From: a virus
Reading direction: 5' to 3' (one strand)
Virus record (IMG/VR): IMGVR_UViG_3300009502_000095
Span: 1 to 41,959 of that record
Length of the DNA: 41,959 nt
Positions within the stretch are counted from its first letter, which is position 1, and each line of letters begins with the position of its first letter. A program made the position numbers and the translations under genes. Below the pieces are notes generated by a model. That model did not search any database. It worked only from the letters and a program-made list of their open reading frames with translations, and had not been told where the DNA came from. Positions 22,133-30,500 of the stretch are shown piece by piece.

Positions 22133-24427
22133 ATGTCATTTTTAGAAAGCGTGAAAAGTTTTTTTAATCTTACACCTGAGGCAACTCCTCAGATTAAGCA
22201 ACAGGCGAATGATATTGGTGGAATAATTGCACCAATTTTCAGAGAAATACCGCCTGATAGTAAACAAGGAAAGTTCCTTACAGAGGGACTTAGGAGCTGG
22301 GCTTATATAGCAATTACGGCTATTGCTGATGAAATATCAACAGCCGAGTTGCAACTTTTTAACAGGAAAGGTAAGGATTGGATTTTGATAGACGAACACC
22401 AAGCCTTAGACCTTTTAGAAAAACCGAATACGTTTCAAACAAAGGAGGAGTTTTTATGGCTGACCTCTGTTTATTTATTAAGCGAAGGCGAAGCACCTTG
22501 GTATTTAGATAGTGCTAAAAATCCTACGCAAATGGTTTTATTAAATCCGTATAATCTGACTTTGGTTTATGATACAAATAATATAATTGGAAGTTATAAA
22601 TACAGACAAAGTAACGGAGTACAAAAGGAAATTCCAAAGGAGCAAATAGTTTTCTTAAAGCTTCCTAATTTCGCTACACCTTTCAGAGGTATGGGAGTTA
22701 TGAAATATATTGCTCAAACTTTAGACATAGATAACTTTATAGAAGAATATCTGAAACTCTTTTTCTACAACGACACAACTCCTGGAGCTGTCCTGCAAAC
22801 GCCGAATGAATTAAATTCAGACATTATTAAAAGATTAAAGATGCAGTTTCAAAACAGACACCAAGGAGTTAAAAACAGTCATAGGTTAGCGGTATTAGAG
22901 AAAGGGTTGGTTTACACTAAAATTTCTTCCAATATAAACGAACTGCAACTCAAAGAACTTAACGATATGATAAGGGATAAAGTTTTAGCTGCTTTTAAAG
23001 TTCCAAAAAGTGTTTTAGGTATTGTGGAAGACGTAAATAGAGCCAATGCGGAAGCCTCTAGTTATTCATTTGCTAAAAGGGCTGTCCTACCTAAGATGAG
23101 ATTGATTGAAGGGCAACTGAATCAATTTCTACTGCCTAAGTTTAGTGAGAAAGGATTATGGTTTGAATTTGAAAATCCGGTAGAAGAAGATAAGACCGCA
23201 CAGGCTGCTTATTGGGTACAAGCTATTAGTGCTGGCTGGCTAACAGCCAATGAGGTTAGGGAAGAAATAGGACTAGACCCCTTGGAAGAAGAAGATGTTT
23301 CAATGGACAATCCTGACAATGTGCCTGACGACAATAATCAAGATGATAATCCAAATGAAAATCCTAAAAAGGATAGAAAAAGAATTAGCAAGAAAACCAA
23401 AGAGAGTAAGAGTGCTTTTGTAGAAATGATGAAAGACATTTTGGAAAGTGAAAAGCCTACTATAAGAAAAGAATATAATCGGGAAGAACTTATTAAATAC
23501 CATGATGATAAGATTTTCTTTATGAATGTATTGGAAGCTGATTTTAAAAGAGACCTGAAAAGGAATTTTAAAAGACAAAAGAAACACATCTTAAATCAGA
23601 TGACAGGAAAAAGCTTCACAAAAGGCAATAGTATAAACCTGACTTTGGACGAAGAAAATGAAATATCAATGATGATTAAGATAGCCAGTCCACATATGTT
23701 AGAAGCAGTATTACAGGAAGGAAAACTAGCTGACGCTTTACTAGGATTAGACGGAACTTTAAGTTCACAAGATAAAATTGTACAAACCTTTTTAAAGAAA
23801 AGAACCTTGAAACTAGGCAAGGGAACTTCTAAAACTACGCAAAATGCTATTGATAATATAGTCAAAGAGTGGGCTGATAAAGGCGAAGATTGGACTGTAT
23901 TAAGGGGTAGCATTGAAGAATACTTTGAAGGTGCTGAAGGAGCAATGGCTAGAGCCGATACAATAGCGAGAACAGAATTATCCAAGAGTACAGGCTTTGC
24001 TCAAGAAACAGTTTACAAAGAAGCTGGTGCAGTAAGTAAGAAATGGCTGACCGCTCAAGATGAAATGGTATGTGAAGGATGTGCTGAAATGGATGGACAG
24101 ATTGTTGGAGTAGAAGAAAACTATTTTGACAAAGGAGATTCTTTTGTAACATCTAGCGGAAAAGAATTTGATTTTGGATTTGATTCAGTTGACAATGCTG
24201 AATTACATCCTAATTGCAGGTGTGATATTGTACCTGTCTTTGAAGGAGAAAAAAGCACTAAAGAAACTTTTAGAAGAAGGATTGCTGAAAGAGTAGTTAA
24301 GGCACATGAAGAAAAGATAAGATTAGAAAATTTAGCCAAAAAGGAAAAGGAACTCCACCGCAAAGAAAAGAAACTAGAAGTTGATTTAAAAGAAGTAGAA
24401 GAATTTAAAAAAGAACTTGAGATATGA
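22133..24427 (+). CDS. Portal protein fused to MuF/SPP1 gp7 domain
   Basis: 764 residues, about twice a normal portal. Residues 1 to about 400 match HK97-type portals: RSWAYIAITAIADEISTAEL, EWLTSVYLL-like segment, FATPFRGMGVMKYIAQTLD, VPKSVLGIVEDVNRANAEAS, WLTANEVREEIGLDPL. After a charged linker (Asn/Asp/Lys-rich, ~ 400-425), the C-terminal half carries the SPP1 gp7/MuF head-morphogenesis signature: RADTIARTELSKSTGFAQ (~606), CEGCAEMDG (~646) and HPNCRCDIV (~690), followed by a coiled-coil end. The portal forms the DNA channel; MuF domains enter proheads and may help eject or deliver proteins. Fusing the two fixes MuF at one vertex. Confidence 0.88.
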   Translation: MSFLESVKSFFNLTPEATPQIKQQANDIGGIIAPIFREIPPDSKQGKFLTEGLRSWAYIAITAIADEISTAELQLFNRKGKDWILIDEHQALDLLEKPNTFQTKEEFLWLTSVYLLSEGEAPWYLDSAKNPTQMVLLNPYNLTLVYDTNNIIGSYKYRQSNGVQKEIPKEQIVFLKLPNFATPFRGMGVMKYIAQTLDIDNFIEEYLKLFFYNDTTPGAVLQTPNELNSDIIKRLKMQFQNRHQGVKNSHRLAVLEKGLVYTKISSNINELQLKELNDMIRDKVLAAFKVPKSVLGIVEDVNRANAEASSYSFAKRAVLPKMRLIEGQLNQFLLPKFSEKGLWFEFENPVEEDKTAQAAYWVQAISAGWLTANEVREEIGLDPLEEEDVSMDNPDNVPDDNNQDDNPNENPKKDRKRISKKTKESKSAFVEMMKDILESEKPTIRKEYNREELIKYHDDKIFFMNVLEADFKRDLKRNFKRQKKHILNQMTGKSFTKGNSINLTLDEENEISMMIKIASPHMLEAVLQEGKLADALLGLDGTLSSQDKIVQTFLKKRTLKLGKGTSKTTQNAIDNIVKEWADKGEDWTVLRGSIEEYFEGAEGAMARADTIARTELSKSTGFAQETVYKEAGAVSKKWLTAQDEMVCEGCAEMDGQIVGVEENYFDKGDSFVTSSGKEFDFGFDSVDNAELHPNCRCDIVPVFEGEKSTKETFRRRIAERVVKAHEEKIRLENLAKKEKELHRKEKKLEVDLKEVEEFKKELEI

Positions 24428-25176
24428 AATCTTTAGCAGACTTAAAAAAGGAAATCGCTGTATTAAAAGAAAAAAAAGAAGAAACCGCTAAAATGAATAA
24501 GTTTTTAGAGGTATTTAAAAGTACCCTAGAAAAAGCACTCAACAATAAAGAGTTTACTTTTAAGAATGAGATTGAACTAAAAGGGTTAGAGGATAAGTTA
24601 GACGAACTGATTAAGAAGGAAAACCCAACAGAAATTAAGATATCAAACTTTCCAGCCTATCCCGAACAAAAAGAATTTCCTAAAGAGATTAAGATTAGCA
24701 ATCAAAAGGAAATAGTTATCCCCAAGTTTCCCACCAAGATAGATATTAAAGAGCCAAAATGGTTTAGCTTTAAAGGAGTAATAGACGCAGTTAAAGAGTT
24801 AAAGAAAAGCGTAGACAATAAAAAGGAAATTGATATTGACCAGTATAAAAGAAAAAGCAATGCAATAGCAGTTAGATTAGTAACACAAGACGGAGATAAA
24901 TTTTATAATGCTGGTGGTAATGGAGGTGGAGCAACAGTAGATAATTCAAGGTTGGCAAAAGAGGAAACACTACAAGAATTTATTTTAAATTCAAAATTAT
25001 CAGGAATTGATGATGGAGAGCCAACATATATTGGATATGTGAAAAAAGACGGAAGCTGGCTAATTCAAAGAATAGAGAATTCAAGTACAGTAAAATATAC
25101 AAAAGGTGCAAGTGATTTCGCTACGAATTGGTCGGGTCGTAGCACTCTGACATATAATTATTATAATTTAATTTAA
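24424..25176 (+). CDS. Structural protein, helical start and beta tail
   Basis: 250 residues; ATG 24424 overlaps the portal stop. The N-terminal 130 residues are charged helix with repeats of EIKISN and KEI segments; the C-terminal third (AIAVRLVTQDGDKFYNAGG, then DDGEPTYIGYVKKDGSWLIQ, ending STLTYNYYNL) is beta-rich and resembles small decoration-type domains seen at the ends of phage head proteins. Likely a head or decoration component; no precise family. Confidence 0.6.
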   Translation: MKSLADLKKEIAVLKEKKEETAKMNKFLEVFKSTLEKALNNKEFTFKNEIELKGLEDKLDELIKKENPTEIKISNFPAYPEQKEFPKEIKISNQKEIVIPKFPTKIDIKEPKWFSFKGVIDAVKELKKSVDNKKEIDIDQYKRKSNAIAVRLVTQDGDKFYNAGGNGGGATVDNSRLAKEETLQEFILNSKLSGIDDGEPTYIGYVKKDGSWLIQRIENSSTVKYTKGASDFATNWSGRSTLTYNYYNLI

Positions 25177-25186
25177 CAACAAATAT

Positions 25187-25609
25187 ATGGCGATTTACAA
25201 CAGTTTTAAGCAGAAGATTATGGATGGTTCTATTGATTTGGACACAGATAACATAAATGTGTCACTTCATACTTCAGCCTATACACCGAATATTGATACG
25301 CACACTTTCTATAGTGATGCAACAGCCAGTGAAGCTACAAATGGAAACGGATATACCACTAAAGGAAAGAGTTTGGCTTCAGTTGCAATGTCAATTGATA
25401 CGACAAATGACTTGGCGTATTTTGATGCTGCAGACCTTACATGGTCAACATCCACAATCACAGCTCGCTATGCACTTATATGGAAGAATAGCGGTACAAA
25501 CACCACTTCTCCATTGGTTGCGTATGTGGATTTCGGTTCAGACAAAACCTCTGATAATGGTAACTTCATAATTACATGGAGTTCAGCTGGCATTTTGAAA
25601 CTTACTTGA
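25187..25609 (+). CDS. Small phage structural protein, conserved unknown
   Basis: 140 residues. IYNSFKQKIMDGSIDLDTDN, then INVSLHTSAYTPNIDTHTFY and ATNGNGYTTKGKSL follow a pattern seen repeatedly in phage virion proteins of unknown role (an 'N-x-FK-x-K-I ... L-x-T-x-Y-x-P-x-I-D-x-H' start). All-beta, no cysteines. It lies among head genes and before the HNH 4 cassette; a decoration protein is likely. Its end carries the -35 box of the HNH promoter. Confidence 0.65.
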   Translation: MAIYNSFKQKIMDGSIDLDTDNINVSLHTSAYTPNIDTHTFYSDATASEATNGNGYTTKGKSLASVAMSIDTTNDLAYFDAADLTWSTSTITARYALIWKNSGTNTTSPLVAYVDFGSDKTSDNGNFIITWSSAGILKLT

Positions 25610-25635
25610 CGATTATATAGTATGTGTTATATACT
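25606..25635 (+). promoter_or_regulatory. Promoter embedded in an inverted repeat before HNH 4
   Basis: TTGACG (25606-25611), 18-nt spacer, TATACT (25630-25635). The -10 box sits in the 5' arm of the inverted repeat 25621-25661, so transcripts from about 25642 start in its loop. Confidence 0.6.
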
Positions 25636-25661
25636 TATATTAACATAAGTATTAACACATA
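25621..25661 (+). promoter_or_regulatory. Long inverted repeat directly before HNH 4 start
   Basis: TATGTGTTA (25621-25629) and ATACTTAT (25631-25638) pair with ATAAGTAT (25645-25652) and TAACACATA (25653-25661): 17 bp with one bulged T and a 6-nt loop. It ends five bases before ATG 25667. There is no T tract, so it is not a terminator. Confidence 0.8.
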
Positions 25662-25666
25662 TTATT

Positions 25667-26206
25667 ATGGAAATCGTTAGTGTAAAAAATTGGAGTCAAG
25701 ATTCCAATGGAAAATGGTGGTTTCATTCTTCGGGGATGAAAGATGGGCATAGAATTGGTGGTATATTGATGCAATGTGATAATTGCAAAAAGTATATGCC
25801 AAAAATTCCAAGCATAACTAAACGTACTCGCACTGGATTATTTTTTTGTTCTCACCTATGTTCTGGACAACGTGTAGGTGGACATAAAAATAAAATAGGA
25901 GAAAAAAGTCACTGTTGGAAAGGCGGAAAGATGATAAATGGAAAGGGTTATGTAGATATTTATTCCAGAGGTCACCCAAACGCTCGTGGAGGGAAGTATG
26001 TGTTAGAACATAGACTTGTAATGGAAAAAAAGATTGGAAGATATTTATTACCATCTGAACATGTCCACCATAAAAATGGAATCAAGACAGACAATAGAGT
26101 TGAAAATCTAGAACTTTGGTCTTGTGTTCATCCTACTGGTATCAGAAATAAATTCATTACTTGTCCGCATTGTAATAAAAAATTTATCTCAAAAAATCAT
26201 GAATAA
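25667..26206 (+). CDS. HNH_3 homing endonuclease 4
   Basis: 179 residues. CDNCKKYMPK and FFCSHLCSG form a zinc-finger-like start; HCWKGGKMINGKGYVDIYS is the linker; [38 protein letters not shown] the HNH_3 core; CPHCNKKF a final Cys pair. It interrupts the head operon and overlaps the next gene by eight bases. Own promoter inside a 17-bp inverted repeat upstream. Confidence 0.88.
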   Translation: MEIVSVKNWSQDSNGKWWFHSSGMKDGHRIGGILMQCDNCKKYMPKIPSITKRTRTGLFFCSHLCSGQRVGGHKNKIGEKSHCWKGGKMINGKGYVDIYSRGHPNARGGKYVLEHRLVMEKKIGRYLLPSEHVHHKNGIKTDNRVENLELWSCVHPTGIRNKFITCPHCNKKFISKNHE

Positions 26207-27353
26207 AATCAAGAGTGTTACCATAGGAACTCCACATAACAGAGACCTTAGTCCTGAATATGTAATTTCGCTAATTGGAATGTTGAGGGGTAATCCAATG
26301 AAAATAGGTGTGGCATTTTATCAAAGTTGTTTAGTACACGTTGGTAGAAATTCAATAGCACAAAATGTTTTTACGGATTATCTCCTATTCATTGATAGCG
26401 ACATAGAGTTTCCTGCATGGGGGCTTGAACGTTTAATCTCACATAACAAGGATATCGTGGGGGGGATGTATTTCAAAAAAGGTTCTCCCCACTCCCCCCT
26501 TGTTTACGAATGTAAGGGAATGAATCATAAGTGCATTCAAAATCCTCCTTCAAAATTGTTTGAATGTGATGGGCTAGGTACAGGATTCTTGCTGATAAAG
26601 AAGAAAGTTCTAACTGCTTTGTTTGATAAGAAGTTCGTAGCCAAGAATGGATTTCCTTTCAACTTCATGCAGAAGAAAGATGGAAACGATATTGGCGAAG
26701 ATTTGGCGTTCTGTCTAAGAGCAAGGAAGAAGGGTTTTAAAGTTTGGTGCGACCCCTCAATTCCATTAAGGCATGTTGGAGAACAAAGTTATGATTCCAA
26801 GTCTTATTACGATTCAATGAAAGAACTCGGAAAGATAACCGAATATCCTTATGAAGAAAGCAAGATTGATGGTTGGATGACTAGGGAAGAATTATGTTGG
26901 CTTCATAAAGTGGCTGGAACAATGGACAGTATTGCTGAAATAGGCAGTTGGAAAGGTCGCAGTACCCACGCTTTACTTTCTAATTGCAATGGTACAGTTA
27001 CAGCGATTGACCACTTCAAGGGTTCAGATGACAAAGGAGATTTAACAAACTCTTTGGGCAAAAAACAAGATATTTACAAAGAGTTTATGAAGAACGTCGG
27101 ACACTTTAAAAACTTGAAAGTGTTAAAAATGACCAGTGAAAAAGCGGTAAAGAAAATAGATAAAGTAGACATGGTTTTTATAGACGGAGAACATACTTAT
27201 AATTCCGTCAAAAAAGATATTGAGATGTGGCTTCCAAAAGCCAATAAAATAATTTGTGGGCATGACTTCCAATGGACTGGTGTGCAACAGGCGGTAACTG
27301 AAAAACTAGGATTTGTACATACCTGTGGCACAATCTGGTACAAACAATTATGA
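26199..27353 (+). CDS. GT2 glycosyltransferase-methyltransferase fusion
   Basis: 384 residues from ATG 26199; the frame upstream to 26124 lies in HNH 4 and is rejected. Residues 1-210 are a GT-A domain: SVTIGTPHNRDLSPEYV, GRNSIAQNVF, DYLLFIDSDIEFP (DxD at the metal site), DIGEDLAFCLRARKKGFKVW. From about residue 240 a Methyltransferase_24-like domain follows: SIAEIGSWKGRSTHALL (SAM motif I, ~245), VTAIDHFKG, DMVFIDGEHTYNSVKKDIE (~324). One protein could thus add a sugar and methylate it or its carrier. It lies in the virion operon directly before the repeat protein. Confidence 0.85.
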   Translation: MNKIKSVTIGTPHNRDLSPEYVISLIGMLRGNPMKIGVAFYQSCLVHVGRNSIAQNVFTDYLLFIDSDIEFPAWGLERLISHNKDIVGGMYFKKGSPHSPLVYECKGMNHKCIQNPPSKLFECDGLGTGFLLIKKKVLTALFDKKFVAKNGFPFNFMQKKDGNDIGEDLAFCLRARKKGFKVWCDPSIPLRHVGEQSYDSKSYYDSMKELGKITEYPYEESKIDGWMTREELCWLHKVAGTMDSIAEIGSWKGRSTHALLSNCNGTVTAIDHFKGSDDKGDLTNSLGKKQDIYKEFMKNVGHFKNLKVLKMTSEKAVKKIDKVDMVFIDGEHTYNSVKKDIEMWLPKANKIICGHDFQWTGVQQAVTEKLGFVHTCGTIWYKQL

Positions 27354-27520
27354 AAATTATGAAATTTGTACGAGCAATGATTTTAAGGCATTATCCAAAA
27401 ATGTATTGGGATAAAAAATACTGCCAGTTTTGTGGTAAAAAAGTTAGAGGAGTTTTTGGAGAAACTTGTAAGAAATGTATGTGGGAACAAAATAATAAAT
27501 TTAAAAAATGGAATACTTAA
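27350..27520 (+). CDS. Small zinc-ribbon protein
   Basis: 56 residues from ATG 27350 (ATGA overlap with the fusion gene); its end overlaps the repeat-protein start by 13 nt. CQFCGKK and CKKC supply a classic zinc ribbon in a basic protein (KIMKFVRAMILRHYPKMYW). Role unknown; may assist the neighbour. Confidence 0.6.
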   Translation: MKIMKFVRAMILRHYPKMYWDKKYCQFCGKKVRGVFGETCKKCMWEQNNKFKKWNT

Positions 27521-30500
27521 AATCTTCAAATACATATTTTGCAACTCCGAATGAAGAACCAAAAAGTTTGGTTCAAGTTGAAATTGGAGATAGTAAACAA
27601 ACAGACTTCTATCCGCAAGTGAAGTTGATGAGGTGGGATAATGAGGTAAACTTTTCTGTCCGTTTGATTCATGACGAAGAAAATCCCACTTATTTTAAGT
27701 ATGGAGAGAATATAAATTGGGAAGGCGAAAAGGTTGATGCTTGTTTTTATCATAAACCTGATGAAGATGGTTATGAATTTGAAGTTATTTTAAAAGAAAA
27801 ACCCAAAAGCAATGTCGTATCAATGACAATGCAGACAAAAGGGTTAGAGTTTTGCTATCAACCCTCATTAAAAGAAGAATTTCAAGACGGATATAGTGAG
27901 GAGTTTGGAGTAAATATAACAGTTACAGATACCGATGTTTTCGGAGAAGATGGATTAAATTATGTTCATAGACCTGAAAATGTAGTTGGTTCTTATATAG
28001 TTAATCATGGTGGAAGTTATCAGAATTTTGTAGGAGGAAAAGAATATAAAGATGGTTCAACATTTCAAATTTTCAGACCAAAAATTGTAGATGCTGATGG
28101 AAATTGGGTTTGGGGTAGTTTAAATGTAGAAAAAGAATTATTGACTATTACAATTCCGCAGGACTTTTTAGACAAAGCGGTTTATCCAGTAGTAGTAGAC
28201 CCGACTTTTGGTTTTTCTGTAAGTTCAACTTCTATTTATGGTACAGCGAATGGTTCACGTTTTGCTACTATTCCTACTAGTGGAGCAGGTTCAGTAGATT
28301 TAAGTGGAAATGTAGTATCAGTAACAGTTTATATCGGTCATGGTATTGGTGGAGATGATAATTACGTTAAGCCTGTATTATGGAATTCTGATAAAACTGT
28401 TGTTACTAATGGAGTTGCTCCTGCGGTTAAAATAACTGCTGGTGCTCAAGAATGGACAAGTACTTATTCTAGCCATCCAACTGTAACAGCTGGAACAGGT
28501 TATTATTTAGGTTGGGTTTGGGAAATTGCCAACCAGTCTGGATATTATCAGGCTTCAAGTGATGGTGGAGAAAGTGCTAATAGTTTTGCATCCCCTACTT
28601 CAATAGGTACGATATCTCAAGGCACTAGGAGATATAGAGCTTGGGCAACTTATAATGCAAATGTTACAGTATCAGCAAGTATTCAAAGTTCTGCTTTTTC
28701 GCAACCCACATCAGTAGTTTCAGTAGTAAGGAATGTTGCAATAACAGTAGCGATTTTATCTGCAGCTTTCACACAGATAGACCCTTCTATAACAGCAGGA
28801 GGGCATACAAACATAAGTGCAGGAACACAGTCGGCTATTTTTTCTACAATAAATCCCGTAATTACAACGTCAAGAAGTATTTCAATATCTCCGACAATTC
28901 AATCTTCGGCTTTTACAAATATAAGTCCTGTTGTTTCAGTTACGGAATACGATAAATATACTAAGTTTGGAATTTATTACGACAATGCAGACAATGATAA
29001 TGAATATGTTCATGCCTTCTTAAAAGATGGAGATACTTTATATGAAACTTCAATTCATAAGGGCAAGGCTTATGGTACGCGTTCTTTGGTTTGGGCAGTT
29101 GACGCAGCAGCAAGCAATCCTACTTTAGCCTTAAAAACAACTCCGCATGCTAGGAAATGGACTTTAGCAGTAGATACACAAATTCAAGGAATTGCACAAG
29201 ATTCTACTCATATTTATTTAGCAGAGGGCTCAAAAAATGGTGTTTTACTCACACCTTATATTTCAAAATTAAATAAAAGTGATTTATCTTGGGTGGGTAC
29301 AGTTTCATGGGATGGTTTGTCTTTATATACTCTACAAGACATGGAGATAATAAAATCTTCAGTTGATAGTGGAGATTACATGATAAACACCTTGCATGCT
29401 GGTGGAGATTCACATTGTCGCTTTCGTACTTTTACAACTAATGAGGCAAGTTGGGGTGGTAACTGGTACAACCGAAGATTAGATAATTACTTTTCAGCTA
29501 CGATTGAAACAGTTAGTAAGACTGATGGTCTTTGTAACGCTGGTTCAGATATAATTTCTGTTGGTACTAATAGAGATAGTATAGGAGCAGCAATAGTTAA
29601 GATAAAACAAAATACCTCTACTGCTGGAAAACTAAAAGACACAGTAGATATAATGACTACCTTAAATAGAGTTGGATTTTCTACTGATGGTCAAGGTTTA
29701 ATTTGGGCTGATGCTTATATAGACGGAAGTTATGTTTGGACAGTAGGTAATGCTCCAAAAAATGTAGATGATGTTACTGATGGAGTTTATACCATAATGG
29801 CAAGGTTTTTGTTAAGTGATTTATCTTTACAAAACTTTTGGGAAATAGAAAGTACAAAAGCAACAGGTACAAATCATTCTTTTAGGGGTTCGGGAATTTT
29901 AGTTGAAAGTGACAGAGTTTATATTACAAACTGGCATGTTCCACACACAGGAGTAGGAGATGATGCTGAAGTAACTTTAGCTAATACTCAAGTTGTTACT
30001 TGCATGGATAAAAGTGAATTGTTAGCAGGAACGGAAGCAAATTATGTAGTGTGGTCAAGAGCATATGAAGAATGTGGAGTGCAAGGTCAACATGCCTCTT
30101 ATCCAAATTCAATTTTTGCAGATACTAATTATCTGTATGTTGGAGGTTGGTCAACTGCTGGTCCTAGAACAGGATGGAATGCTGCTGTTATCAAAATTGA
30201 TAAGGCAATGGAAACCCGAAGTCCTAGTATTAAGAATAATAATTTAGCTGATATTGGAGCAAATGTAAATGAATATAAGTTTTCTAATTATTTATCATTC
30301 ACTACTGGAAATGTAGCAGCTATAATTGCTAATACAGATGATAATTGGGGAATGGATGTTGATACTGATATAGCGTGGGGAAATTCAGCCAATCAGGTAG
30401 CTTACAATCAAACAGGAGATAGTGCAAACTGGGCAGATGTTACTCTCACAAGTGATGTCTACAATATAAATGGAGGATATAATGCCGTAAATATATACAT

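Noticed and set aside
25257-25571. 104-codon frame inside the small structural gene at 25187
   Set aside because: Shadow frame: the overlapping gene has the family pattern and proper start, and this translation is rich in Gln, Leu and Met without order.
30065-30247. Open frame of 60 codons inside the repeat protein gene
   Set aside because: It lies wholly within a well-supported long gene in another frame, has no ribosome site and no recognisable content.
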